From NCBI GenBank assembly GCA_035567895.1, contig DATMPC010000058.1, positions 402,675 to 466,674 on the forward strand: a stretch of DNA of 64,000 nucleotides, read 5' to 3'. A program made the position numbers and the translations under genes. The notes under the pieces are model-generated. The model was not told the DNA's origin. It saw only the letters and a list, made by a program, of their open reading frames with translations, and did not search any database. Numbering within the stretch: the stretch's first letter is position 1; each line of letters opens with the position of its first letter. Of the stretch, positions 1 to 8,097 are shown piece by piece. The DNA comes from Terriglobales bacterium (GTDB lineage: Bacteria > Acidobacteriota > Terriglobia > Terriglobales > Acidobacteriaceae).

Positions 1-700
1 GTCCGCGCATGGCGACCATGGAGAGATCCTTTGCAAGATTCTTGTTCGCCAGCATCTCGAGGATGACGTCGGCTCCGCGATCGGCGGTTAGTTTCTTTAC
101 CTGCTCGGGAAGATCGAGTTGCGTGTGATCGAGGACGTGGTGTGCGCCTTGCTCCTTCACGAGCGCTTTTCCCTTTTCGGTACCGGCTGTCCCAATGACG
201 GTTATTCCGTGAGCACTCGCCAACTGGACGGCGGCTATTCCGACGCCTCCGCTCGCGCCATGGACGAACACTGTCTCGCCGGGCAAGCCTTGGGCCTTAT
301 CGAAGAGCGCGCGATATGCGGTTACATACGGGACGCCGATGGCGGCGCCTTGCTGAAAAGAAATCTTCTTGGGAAGCGGATGAACTTGCGACTCCTGGCA
401 TAACGCAAACTCGGCATACGCTCCGGTCAAGGTTCCGGCGACGTAAACGCGGTCGCCGGCTTTGAATTTATTTACGCCGGGTCCTACTTCGGCAATTACG
501 CCGGCAGCGTCGGCTCCTGGCGTGTACGGAAGTTGGGGTTTAATAGCGTACGTGCCCGTGCGCATGTACGTATCGAATGGATTTATCCCGACGGCATGAA
601 TCTTGACAAGGACCTGACGTTCTGCAGGATGCAGGCCAGGCACCTCCTCGAGTTTCAGGACTTCCGGTCCGCCGAACTGGTGAACACAAATGGCTTTCAT
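1..700 (-). CDS. NADPH:quinone oxidoreductase, zinc-type alcohol dehydrogenase superfamily (3' end outside window)
   Basis: The reverse strand reads from an ATG at 700 and stays open to base 1, giving 233 residues of a family that is usually about 325 long, so the C-terminus is missing. The N-terminal GroES-like half is recognisable (VKIHAVGINPFD near residue 32, YTPGADAAGVI near 59). It is followed by the Rossmann signature HGASGGVGIAAVQLA at about 147-161, which binds NADPH in quinone reductases of the zeta-crystallin type. The structural-zinc cysteines of true alcohol dehydrogenases are not seen, which favours quinone reductase. It is followed downstream of its start by a cupin gene on the same strand (18 bp gap). 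The substrate cannot be read from the sequence. Confidence 0.85.
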   Translation of the reverse strand, partial: MKAICVHQFGGPEVLKLEEVPGLHPAERQVLVKIHAVGINPFDTYMRTGTYAIKPQLPYTPGADAAGVIAEVGPGVNKFKAGDRVYVAGTLTGAYAEFALCQESQVHPLPKKISFQQGAAIGVPYVTAYRALFDKAQGLPGETVFVHGASGGVGIAAVQLASAHGITVIGTAGTEKGKALVKEQGAHHVLDHTQLDLPEQVKKLTADRGADVILEMLANKNLAKDLSMVAMRG

Positions 701-718
701 CGCGCCACGCTCCTCGTA

Positions 719-1084
719 CTATTTGCGACTCGCAGTGGTTCCGCGAAGATAGCTATCTGTCTTGTTGATCCAGTCCTGGCGCGGAGGATAAAAGACGTCG
801 AGGTCCACCGTGTCTTCGACGGCTTCGGCTTTATGAGGAACGTTGGATGGGATGCAGAGGACTTCCCCGGCACGTACGATGATTTCTTTGCCTTCTATCC
901 AGAACTTCAAAGCACCTTCCAGAATGTAAGTGACCTGTTCGTTCTCGTGACTGTGCTCGGGGACAACGCAACCCTTCTTCAAAAGAACCCGGGCAAGCAT
1001 GACTTTGTCACCGGTAATCATTTGCCGGTGTAGGAGAGGGTTCAACTGCTCCAGTTCCACATCTTTCCAGGCGGTGTATTTCAT
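719..1084 (-). CDS. Small cupin-domain protein
   Basis: This 121-residue protein is a single cupin barrel. Cupin motif 1 is visible as PEHSHENEQVTYILEG (about residues 42-57), with the two His and the Glu that normally hold a metal ion. Motif 2 is GEVLCIPSNVPH (about 73-84), which supplies the third His. The length is typical of stand-alone cupins, which include dioxygenases, isomerases and sugar- or phenol-binding proteins, so the reaction is not assignable. It lies 18 bp upstream of the quinone reductase on the same strand and may be co-transcribed with it. Confidence 0.8.
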   Translation of the reverse strand: MKYTAWKDVELEQLNPLLHRQMITGDKVMLARVLLKKGCVVPEHSHENEQVTYILEGALKFWIEGKEIIVRAGEVLCIPSNVPHKAEAVEDTVDLDVFYPPRQDWINKTDSYLRGTTASRK

Positions 1085-1144
1085 AGGTTCAGACTATCAA
1101 GCCTTTCGTGAAAAAGTTGTTGGCAGCAAAAGTCGCGTGCTCCG

Positions 1145-2194
1145 TTAAAGACTCCGCCACTTGAGCGTGCATTGCTTGCGGTTACTCTCGCGAGCCAACT
1201 CGAGAGCATGCATTACATCGAGCATCTGCTCGTGAGTCACATCAATGCCAGCCGTGCCAAGGATCGCGTCGCGCACATTTGCATAGAAGAGACAGTAGTT
1301 GCCCGGCAGAGTCGGGATGGTTTCGGCAGTCACTGCTCCATCTTGTGAACCATACAACGTGCCCCACTTCTCCCTCGCTTCCCTACCCCAAGTATCATCG
1401 CGCGGAATCTCTCCGCGTTTCAAAGCTTCTTCCTGCGGATCGATTCCATGTTTTACGAATGCTGCCTTCTCTCCACGAAGCAAGAATCTCAGGTCCGGAG
1501 CTATAGCGATCATGCTGGCCCGAAGCAGCGCCCGCGCCCTGGGGTAGTGCAAGGTAACATCGAAAGCATCGTCCACCAGCGCGCCGTCGCGCTCGATGCG
1601 TATATCGGCAGTAATCGCGCTTGGTCGCCCAAACAGCACCATGGCCTGATCGATGAGGTGAACGCCAAGATCGAAGAACACTCCGCTTCCCGGCTCAACT
1701 TTCTCCCGCCATGCTCCCGGACGCATCTGCAGGCGATAGCGATCAAAATGTACTTCATAGAGAGCAATTCGTCCGAATCGTTGTGACTCCACGAGTTGCC
1801 GGATCGTGCGGAAGTCTCCATTGGAACGCAGATTCTGGTACACGGTTAGCAAACGGCGATGTTGTTTCGCCAATTCGATTAAATCTAATGCTTCTTCATA
1901 CGTGGTAGTGAAAGGCTTGTCTACTACGACGTCCTTGCCGGCCAGCAGCGCTTGCTTCGCAAGCCCATAATGGGAAGCGTTCGGAGTAGCAATGACCACC
2001 AACCTGATCTCGTCGATGGCAAGGAGATCCTCGATGGACTTTACGATGGTCGCCTGCGGATAGAGAGCTGAGGCGTCACCTGCGCTGCGCTGGACAATAG
2101 CTCGGAGACGCAGCCCCGGCACCGCGGCGATGATCGGCGCATGAAACACCCGGCCGGCAAAGCCGAAACCGACTAGACCAATATCTATCGTCAC
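1145..2194 (-). CDS. Gfo/Idh/MocA family oxidoreductase
   Basis: About 349 residues from a GTG at 2194. This start is chosen because an AGGAGG-like ribosome site lies just upstream and the NAD-binding fold begins immediately (IGLVGFGFAGRVFHAPII). The reading frame continues upstream to an ATG at 2281, but that extension does not resemble the family. Further family marks are VVIATPNASHYGLAKQAL and DVVVDKPFTTT, the EKP-like stretch that places the catalytic lysine. Members oxidise or epimerise sugars, inositols or related polyols with NAD(P). There is no export signal, unlike the related protein at 17178. The substrate is unknown. Confidence 0.85.
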   Translation of the reverse strand: MTIDIGLVGFGFAGRVFHAPIIAAVPGLRLRAIVQRSAGDASALYPQATIVKSIEDLLAIDEIRLVVIATPNASHYGLAKQALLAGKDVVVDKPFTTTYEEALDLIELAKQHRRLLTVYQNLRSNGDFRTIRQLVESQRFGRIALYEVHFDRYRLQMRPGAWREKVEPGSGVFFDLGVHLIDQAMVLFGRPSAITADIRIERDGALVDDAFDVTLHYPRARALLRASMIAIAPDLRFLLRGEKAAFVKHGIDPQEEALKRGEIPRDDTWGREAREKWGTLYGSQDGAVTAETIPTLPGNYCLFYANVRDAILGTAGIDVTHEQMLDVMHALELARESNRKQCTLKWRSL

Positions 2195-2309
2195 CTGCTC
2201 CTCCTCAGAAACTCGGTTGCGCAAGACGAAGCATAATAGAATCAGTAACGCACCTGGACGCCAGAACTGTGCAAACTGCACGCATTAACCTGCATCAATT
2301 TGAGGGCGA

Positions 2310-2510
2310 ATGGAAAGACGACAGCAGTCCCGTATCGACGACACCGAACTTCAGGAGTTCTTTCGTAACATCGAAGACGCCTTCTACCGCAAGTTTCAGC
2401 GGGAGATGCCCGGCGAAGCGCGGCGCTACTTGCACTTGGCAGAGGGAGTGATCCGCTCCGGGGAGCAGGAGCTCAGAAGCGAATCCTCACGAGACGGGCT
2501 ACGCTCCTGA
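2310..2510 (+). CDS. Small hypothetical protein
   Basis: A 66-residue, charged, probably helical reading frame (start MERRQQSRIDD) with a GAGGG ribosome-site-like stretch just before the ATG. It lies between the divergent oxidoreductase and the damaged AraC gene. I do not recognise a family. The composition resembles other small Glu/Arg-rich proteins of this genome, such as the one at 62182, but the similarity is only in style. It could be a chance frame. Confidence 0.4.
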   Translation: MERRQQSRIDDTELQEFFRNIEDAFYRKFQREMPGEARRYLHLAEGVIRSGEQELRSESSRDGLRS

Positions 2511-2536
2511 TCTTCTAGCAGCGGATAGAGCCATGC

Positions 2537-3361
2537 CTATTCAATCAGCGGCACGTGATTGAGGTGCGCGGTCCGATGCTTCAGATAGGTTCCTGGACTG
2601 ATTCCAGAGAATTCGCGGAAGTCGTGATTGAAATGCGCCTGGTCGAAGTAGCCTGCATCAAGCGCAACGTCGGCCCAATCGATTTCATTCCCATCCTTGC
2701 CATGAACAACGCGCAACACACTTTGAAACCGCTGGATGCGACAAAACAGTTTTGGCGCTAGGCCGATTTCATCGCTGAAGACCTGCACGAACCTTCGCCT
2801 GCTAATACCAATTCGGTCAGTCAACTCAGCGACAGTTCCTGAGAATTCGCCCGTGATGAATGCGAGAGCGGCATGCACTGCCGGGTGTCTCACAAATGGC
2901 TTCCGGGCCTGCTCCAGTAATCATCGCTCAAAGGTGAGAAATCTTTCTCTGGGAGTGGCGCCTTCGAGGATTCTGCCTCTGATGTCGGCTCCGCTGCTTC
3001 CCCACAGACATTCGAGGGAGAGATTCTGATCCAGCAACTCACTAGTCGGCGGCTTGAAAAACCGGGAGACGCCGCCCGGTCGAAAGTGAATCCCGATCAA
3101 TGAAGCCTGACTGGCCGTATCAATTACTTCGTAGCGTGAACGCGGGCCGGCGAAGATCGATCCAGAAAGTTTTTCGAACAGTTCCGGGCGATCAGTATCG
3201 TAGATCCTGAGCTCATCTTCACGCAGGTTGATGACAACCTGCATGGAGCCATCCGGCATGATGCGTTCCTTCGCATGGGGCTGCGTGTAGCCCTCGTAGT
3301 ACCAGAACAGCTCAACGAACTCCGAGAGCGGCGGCTTCGGAGCATATTTCAGGAAAAGCAT
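2537..3361 (-). pseudogene. AraC-family transcriptional regulator interrupted by an in-frame TGA
   Basis: Two reverse-strand frames, 2921-3361 and 2537-2893, are in the same phase and together make one regulator of about 274 codons. The N-terminal part is the DUF6597-type ligand domain (start MLFLKYAPKPPLSEFVELFWYYE, with the GIHFRPGG signature). The C-terminal part is the double helix-turn-helix of AraC proteins (GISRRRFVQVFSDEIGLAPK, then DAGYFDQAHFNHDFREFSGISPGTY). The only barrier is the TGA at 2921-2923, between TFER and LLEQARKPFV, where relatives often carry Trp (TGG), so a single G-to-A change would explain it. Other genes here end in TGA, so recoding is unlikely. It is either a recent pseudogene, a strain variant or a base-call error. 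Confidence 0.8.
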
Positions 3362-3511
3362 CGACAAATAATACTGCGAAGCGACCACAGATTTCGCAGC
3401 TCTGGATGACACTCCCTGATTCCGCTGATTGAAACCCGCAACAAAGTTTCGCTCGCGATACCAACCCGGCAGCTGTCCGCAGCTTCTCTCTGGGGATGGA
3501 GAGGACTTTCA

Positions 3512-4480
3512 ATGCTCATTGCACGGCAGTCGAACATCCAGGTGCTGATGTGGCCGTTGTACTGCGCTGTGCTGCTTCTCACTTCATGCGGCGGCACTGG
3601 CGCTAGCTCGACCGCGACTTTGCCCAGCCCGACTCCGCAACCAGTTCCCAGCCAGCCGGCTGCACAGCAGAGTTTGTCGCGATGGTCGTGGAAGAGAACC
3701 ACTCCTACGAACAGGTGATCGGCAATTCGTCCATGCCGTATCTGAATAGCCTGGCGCAACAGGGAGCGTTGGCCACGCAGTATTACGCAGACACGCATCC
3801 TTCCATCGGAAACTATTTCGCATTGACAACGGGAGCTGTACAGACCAACGACAACAACTTTCCCGGCCCATTATCCGCAGATAATCTCGCGCGTGAATTA
3901 GCTGCTTCAGAAAAAACGTGGAGGGTGTATGCGGAGGATCTTCCCTCGGCAGGATACTTGGGAACCACGGTCGGCAATTACGAGAAACATCACAATCCCT
4001 TCGCTTACTTCAGCGACGTTGTGAATGATGCCAGCCAGGGCAGCAAAAATTGTTCCCCTTACACAGTTCACGACCGACGTGAGTTCTGGCGCGCTCTCCG
4101 ATTTCGTCTTCGTATTACCGAACACCATCAATGATGGGCATTCGTGTTCGACGGGAACAGTCTGCAGCGACAGCGACCTCTTAGGCCGTGCCGATCAATG
4201 GCTTAAGGCGAATCTCAGTCCTCTGCTCGCTACATCTCGATTTCAATCCAGTGGCTTGCTTCTGATTACGTTTGACGAGTCCAACATCGCCAATATCCGC
4301 AACGGCGGCGGGCGGGTGCCTCTGATTGCGTTCGGTCCAAAAGCTAAGGCAGGCGTACAGTCAGCGGTCTTCCACAAACACGAGAACACTCTGAAGACGG
4401 TGTGCATAGTCTTAGGTGTGGCTAGTTGCCCAGGTACTGCGGCCTCCATGAGCGCCGAGGATGATCTCGTTCAGCACTGA
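3512..4480 (+). pseudogene. Phosphoesterase (acid phosphatase / phospholipase C-like) lipoprotein, broken by two frameshifts
   Basis: Three overlapping frames reconstruct one protein of about 320 residues. The first (from 3512) gives a lipoprotein signal ending in LLLTSCGG and a Pro-rich linker. The second (about 3670-4045) gives VVEENHSYEQVIGNSSMPYLNSLA and YYADTHPSIGNYFALTTG, the N-terminal signature of alkaline-phosphatase-fold phosphoesterases. The third (about 4045-4480) gives IVPLTQFTTDVS, LPNTINDGHSC and LLLITFDESN, the metal-binding half. The first shift lies near 3650-3670. The second lies near the AAAAA run at 4045-4049, a place where both slippage mutations and sequencing indels occur. 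A ribosome site (GAGAGGAC) precedes the first start. If repaired it would be an exported, membrane-anchored phosphatase. Confidence 0.75.
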
Positions 4481-4554
4481 GCAACCTCCCCTATCGGAGC
4501 ATTGAGTAGCCCCGAAGAACGAAGGCTGATCGTCTAAGCTATTCCCACCAAACA

Positions 4555-4989
4555 ATGCCAGCTTGTCTTTTCTGCCAGATAGTTAGTAGAGCGATTCCCG
4601 CGGCGATCGTCTTTGAAGATCAACTAACACTTGCCTTCCTCGATCACCGGCCTCTCTTTCCCGGTCACTGCCTTCTGATTCCGAAGGAACACATAGAAAC
4701 GTTGAACGAAGTCTCCGCCCCTCTTCTGGACCGGCTCTCCGCAAATGCACGCTTGCTGGCGATCGGGATGGAAAAGGGCTTGGGAGCGCAAGGCGCATTT
4801 GTCGCAATCAATAACCGCGTCAGCCAGAGCGTGCCTCATCTTCACATACACGTGGTTCCACGAACCAAGGGAGACGGACTGAAAGGCTTCTTCTGGCCGC
4901 GTCAAAAGTATCGGGACGCTGAACACCTCGAAGAGACACGTGTATCGCTTGCTCGCGTGATGCAGGACCTGATGCTAAATAAGGCATGA
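4555..4989 (+). CDS. HIT family (histidine triad) nucleotide-binding hydrolase
   Basis: A 144-residue cytosolic protein. The N-terminus CLFCQIVSRAIPAAIVFED is typical of HIT proteins, and the active-site triad is seen as PHLHIHVVPR at about residues 97-106, where the middle His would carry the nucleotidyl intermediate. HIT enzymes hydrolyse AMP-lysine, adenosine phosphoramidates or dinucleoside polyphosphates. The Cys pair CLFC at the N-terminus is a common optional zinc site in this family. The gene is monocistronic and is followed by a 380-bp spacer. Confidence 0.9.
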   Translation: MPACLFCQIVSRAIPAAIVFEDQLTLAFLDHRPLFPGHCLLIPKEHIETLNEVSAPLLDRLSANARLLAIGMEKGLGAQGAFVAINNRVSQSVPHLHIHVVPRTKGDGLKGFFWPRQKYRDAEHLEETRVSLARVMQDLMLNKA

Positions 4990-5320
4990 AGCTTTTTCTG
5001 TCGGACATGCTGACTGCTACAACTCTCTCGAGCACCGCCTGAAAGTCTCTGGAAGAATTCACAGCTCTTCGGTGTCCAATAGGGAGGAAGAATTTTCGTT
5101 CCGGTATTTTAAGTCCTGTTGAATCTGTGGAAGCTTTGACCGACGTTTCGTGCATCCAAAGCAAACACACAGCCACTTTTCTTCAAGCGAAACTGCAACA
5201 TCTTCTTGCAGACTCTCTAAAAGAAAAGTTGTGGTGCGATTTTTTTTCTTGAAGCATTGATTTTTTTTCTTCTACCTGATTCATTCACGGCTGATGCTCA
5301 CGAAGTCAACCTCACATGCG
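4990..5320. other. Non-coding spacer upstream of the purC promoter
   Basis: About 330 bp with no convincing reading frame. It contains two T-tracts of eight residues in similar context (near 5240-5247 and 5263-5270) that are too weakly paired to call as terminators. I looked for purine or other riboswitch cores and for 6S-like pairing and found nothing I can support. Confidence 0.4.
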
Positions 5321-5348
5321 TTGACAAAACTTCTGTGAGGGTTAGAAT
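5321..5348 (+). promoter_or_regulatory. Sigma70-type promoter of purC
   Basis: A consensus -35 TTGACA (5321-5326) and a -10 TAGAAT (5343-5348) are separated by 16 bp. The predicted start of transcription, near 5355, leaves a leader of only about 15 bases before the TTG start of purC, so leader-based regulation is unlikely. Confidence 0.65.
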
Positions 5349-5369
5349 ACGAATGCTTCCTTACACTTC

Positions 5370-6284
5370 TTGAGTAGAAATACCCGACCCTTGAGCTCTC
5401 TGTTGACCCAATCCGACCTATCTGCGTTGACGCTGCACGGCAGGGGTAAAGTTAGGGATATTTATGAGGCAGGAGACGATCTGCTCTTCCTTGCCTCTGA
5501 CCGGATTTCAGCGTTCGATCATATCCTGGCAACGGAGATTCCCGATAAGGGAAAGGTGCTCACTCAGCTTTCTCTTTTTTGGTTCGATCATCTGCGGGAT
5601 GTCGTTTCGAATCATGTAATCACGGCGAGCGTTGAAGAATATCCAGAGCCGTTACGATATTTCCAGGATCAATTGCGCGGCCGCTCGATGCTGGTACGAC
5701 GAGCGAAGATGTTTCCCGTGGAGTGTGTGGTCAGAGGGTATCTTTCTGGGTCAGGATGGAAGGACTACAGGCAAAGCCAGTCTGTTTGCGGAATTCGCCT
5801 TCCTGCCGGGCTCCGCGAATCAGATCGTTTGCCGGAGCCGATCTTCACGCCAGCCACTAAGTCCAACACCGGGCACGATATCAACATCCCGTTCGGTGAA
5901 ATGGTGCGGCTGCTAGGCAGCAGCACCGCCGAGACACTCCGGGAACTCTCTCTGCGTATCTACGGACTCGCCGTTGAGCATGCCATGAATCGCGGAATTA
6001 TCGTCGCAGACACAAAGTTTGAATTTGGCACGGTGAACGGTGAGATTGTGCTTGCCGATGAGGTACTTACTCCGGATTCCTCTCGCTTCTGGCCGGCCGA
6101 GAGCTACCGTCCGGGTGGACCACAATCCTCTTACGACAAGCAGTTTGTTCGTGACTATCTGGAATCCATTCATTGGGACAAGAACCCGCCTGCTCCCTCG
6201 TTGCCGGAAGACGTAGTTCGGAAAACGCGGGAGAAATATATCCAGGCATATCGTCAACTTTCGGGAAAGGAACTCGAACTGTGA
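5370..6284 (+). CDS. purC: Phosphoribosylaminoimidazole-succinocarboxamide synthase (SAICAR synthetase)
   Basis: 304 residues. PurC joins aspartate to CAIR with ATP in purine biosynthesis. Visible marks include GRGKVRDIYEAGDDLLFLASDRISAFD near the N-terminus, VECVVRGYLSGSGWKDY, and the DTKFEFG and DEVLTPDSSRFW blocks that hold the active site. The TTG at 5370 is taken as start because no in-frame ATG lies upstream and a strong promoter sits just before it. The length fits the roughly 300-residue form of the enzyme. Its stop overlaps the GTG of the next gene (GTGA), so the two are translationally coupled. Confidence 0.95.
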   Translation: MSRNTRPLSSLLTQSDLSALTLHGRGKVRDIYEAGDDLLFLASDRISAFDHILATEIPDKGKVLTQLSLFWFDHLRDVVSNHVITASVEEYPEPLRYFQDQLRGRSMLVRRAKMFPVECVVRGYLSGSGWKDYRQSQSVCGIRLPAGLRESDRLPEPIFTPATKSNTGHDINIPFGEMVRLLGSSTAETLRELSLRIYGLAVEHAMNRGIIVADTKFEFGTVNGEIVLADEVLTPDSSRFWPAESYRPGGPQSSYDKQFVRDYLESIHWDKNPPAPSLPEDVVRKTREKYIQAYRQLSGKELEL

Positions 6285-6853
6285 CGATCTTTGACTGGGG
6301 AATCATCGGTATCGTTGTGATTTCAGTCTTGTTGTCTGCGGCACAGGGATTCTTCTACGAGATCTTCTCACTGGCCGGAGTCGTTCTCGGTTACTTGAGC
6401 GCGATTTGGGGATACCATCGCCTCTCGGCTGTGTATCGCCCTTATGTAAACGCAACGCAGTATGCAGATATTGCCGCTTTCCTCACCATTTTTTTCGCCG
6501 TGCTGATTCTTGCCGGCATCATCGGACGCATTGCCCGGTGGATGATGAAGGAAGTCGGCTTGAGTTCAATCGATCGTCTTCTAGGAGGAGCCTTCGGGCT
6601 CGTCCGAGGCGTCGCTATCGTCACAGTCGGTGTGCTGGCCATTGCGGCATTCTCTCCTGACAATCAGGCGCTGGCCCGTTCCAGTATGGGAGGCTACTTT
6701 CTCGTGGCCGCCCGCACTGCAACCTGGGTTGCGCCTTACGAGTTGCGGGCTCGCGTGCGTTCAGGCGCGCAAGCCATCAGCAACTTGCAGGCGAATGCGG
6801 ATTTACGCGCCGACTCGGAGAAGAAGACCTCTCCGGCAGGAACAGTTAAGTAG
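6281..6853 (+). CDS. CvpA-family membrane protein
   Basis: 190 residues from a GTG that overlaps the purC stop. Four hydrophobic segments are visible (about 6-24, 29-46, 65-85 and 104-124), followed by a soluble, charged tail, which matches the CvpA family. In enterobacteria cvpA also lies next to a purine gene (purF) and is linked to colicin V production and envelope homeostasis. Pairing with purC here is in keeping with that, but the mechanism is unknown in the family. Confidence 0.8.
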   Translation: MTIFDWGIIGIVVISVLLSAAQGFFYEIFSLAGVVLGYLSAIWGYHRLSAVYRPYVNATQYADIAAFLTIFFAVLILAGIIGRIARWMMKEVGLSSIDRLLGGAFGLVRGVAIVTVGVLAIAAFSPDNQALARSSMGGYFLVAARTATWVAPYELRARVRSGAQAISNLQANADLRADSEKKTSPAGTVK

Positions 6854-6928
6854 TCTTCGCCCTTCATATCCTGCGGCCCTGGGTGGCTGTGCGTGTTGAC
6901 TCGATTTCTGTGTGATTTTGGAGGCTCT

Positions 6929-7213
6929 GTGAAGAACCAGCTTGAGGCGCTCGTTGCACAAATGCACGAGTCCGGCATTCTCTATTCGGAAGCAGTTCGC
7001 GAATTCAAAAAGCGCTTCATCATGAATGTGCTCGATCGCAATCATGGAAACCAGAGCAAAGCTGCTCGCGAACTTGGAATGCATCGCAATACTCTGAGCC
7101 GGACTATCTCAGAGCTCAACCTCGATCTCGGCGAGTTGCGTAACAGCGCTCGGCGCCCGCCCCGTAGTGCCCGCCTCGAACCTGAGCTTCTGGAGAAGAA
7201 AGCTGTACGATGA
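6929..7213 (+). CDS. Fis-type helix-turn-helix protein
   Basis: A 94-residue protein from a GTG at 6929, chosen for the GGAGG five bases upstream; the frame stays open back to a GTG at 6893. The core FIMNVLDRNHGNQSKAARE followed by LGMHRNTLSRTISEL is the Fis/NtrC-type DNA-binding fold, and the N-terminal helix (QLEALVAQMHESGI) resembles the Fis dimer region. It is free-standing, with no AAA+ domain, so it is a small nucleoid or regulatory protein. It lies between the purC-cvpA pair and the HAD gene, all on the same strand with short gaps. Confidence 0.8.
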   Translation: MKNQLEALVAQMHESGILYSEAVREFKKRFIMNVLDRNHGNQSKAARELGMHRNTLSRTISELNLDLGELRNSARRPPRSARLEPELLEKKAVR

Positions 7214-7217
7214 TTGA

Positions 7218-8042
7218 ATGAAGCTGCGCGACACCGCCAGCAAAACAATCAGCGACCAGGGGCCGCGCGACCGCGGAGGGCTAGCTGCGCCTTCCGCGTT
7301 GAAGACCGGATGGGTAAGCGCTGAAAGCACGGGCGCGTCCTCGGCATCTTTCACATACATTCAGCAGGGATTCGACTGGACAGCGTACGACTGCTATCTA
7401 TTCGACATTGATGGCACACTGCTGAACAGCCGGGACGCCGTTCACTACCATGCGTTTCATCGCGCTGTGGCGACGGTGTTCGAACTCGAATTCCGACTCG
7501 ACGGTGTTCCCGTTCACGGCAATACCGATGTCGGGATATTGCGTGCTTACCTCGAGCAAGCCGACGTGCCCGAAAGCGAGTGGCGTTCCCGTTTACCCCA
7601 AGCTCTGGAACTCATGAGCGCAGAGGTGGAGCGAAACGCCAAGGCTTTGAGCCCCGAAGTCTGTCCCGGCATTCCTGACCTTCTCCAGAGCTTGGCTGAC
7701 CAGGGCAAGTTGCTCGGTGTCGCATCGGGCAATTTGGAACGAGTTGGATGGGCAAAGTTGGAGGCGTGCGGACTGCGTCGCTACTTCGCCTTTGGAGCCT
7801 TCTCTGGCACGCTGGAGAAGCGAGACGACGTCATCGCCGACGGAATCAGGCAAGCCCGTGATCTCCGCGGTGTACACACTACAGTTTGCGTTGTTGGCGA
7901 CACGCCGGCAGACATTCGCTCGGCACACGTGAATAGTGTTCCTGCGATTGCTGTCGCTACAGGGATTTATAAGTTCGACGAGCTGGCGGCTTGCAAACCT
8001 GAAATGTGTATCCCCTGTTGTGAGGACCTTCTCAGAGTCTGA
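7218..8042 (+). CDS. HAD-superfamily phosphatase (phosphoglycolate phosphatase-like)
   Basis: 274 residues. HAD motif I is YLFDIDGTLLNS at about residues 56-67, motif II is GVASGNLERVGWAKLEACGL and motif IV is VCVVGDTPADIRSAHVNSVPAIAVATG. The alpha-helical cap between motifs I and II marks subclass C1, as in phosphoglycolate phosphatase and beta-phosphoglucomutase. About 50 residues precede motif I and have no family similarity that I can see, so the real start may lie further in; the frame is open and no better-supported start was found. It begins 5 bp after the Fis-like gene. Confidence 0.8.
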   Translation: MKLRDTASKTISDQGPRDRGGLAAPSALKTGWVSAESTGASSASFTYIQQGFDWTAYDCYLFDIDGTLLNSRDAVHYHAFHRAVATVFELEFRLDGVPVHGNTDVGILRAYLEQADVPESEWRSRLPQALELMSAEVERNAKALSPEVCPGIPDLLQSLADQGKLLGVASGNLERVGWAKLEACGLRRYFAFGAFSGTLEKRDDVIADGIRQARDLRGVHTTVCVVGDTPADIRSAHVNSVPAIAVATGIYKFDELAACKPEMCIPCCEDLLRV

Positions 8043-8097
8043 CCGCAAGATTTCGCCAGAGGCTCGTTCTATTCCAGAGTTCGACTAGAATCTCACG

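Noticed and set aside
2921..2923. TGA read as tryptophan or selenocysteine in the AraC gene
   Set aside because: TGA ends many intact genes here, such as purC, and no SECIS-like hairpin or selenoprotein family is involved.
4990..5369. Riboswitch or 6S RNA upstream of purC
   Set aside because: The promoter at 5321-5348 leaves a leader of only about 15 bases, and no known aptamer core or long paired structure could be traced in the spacer.
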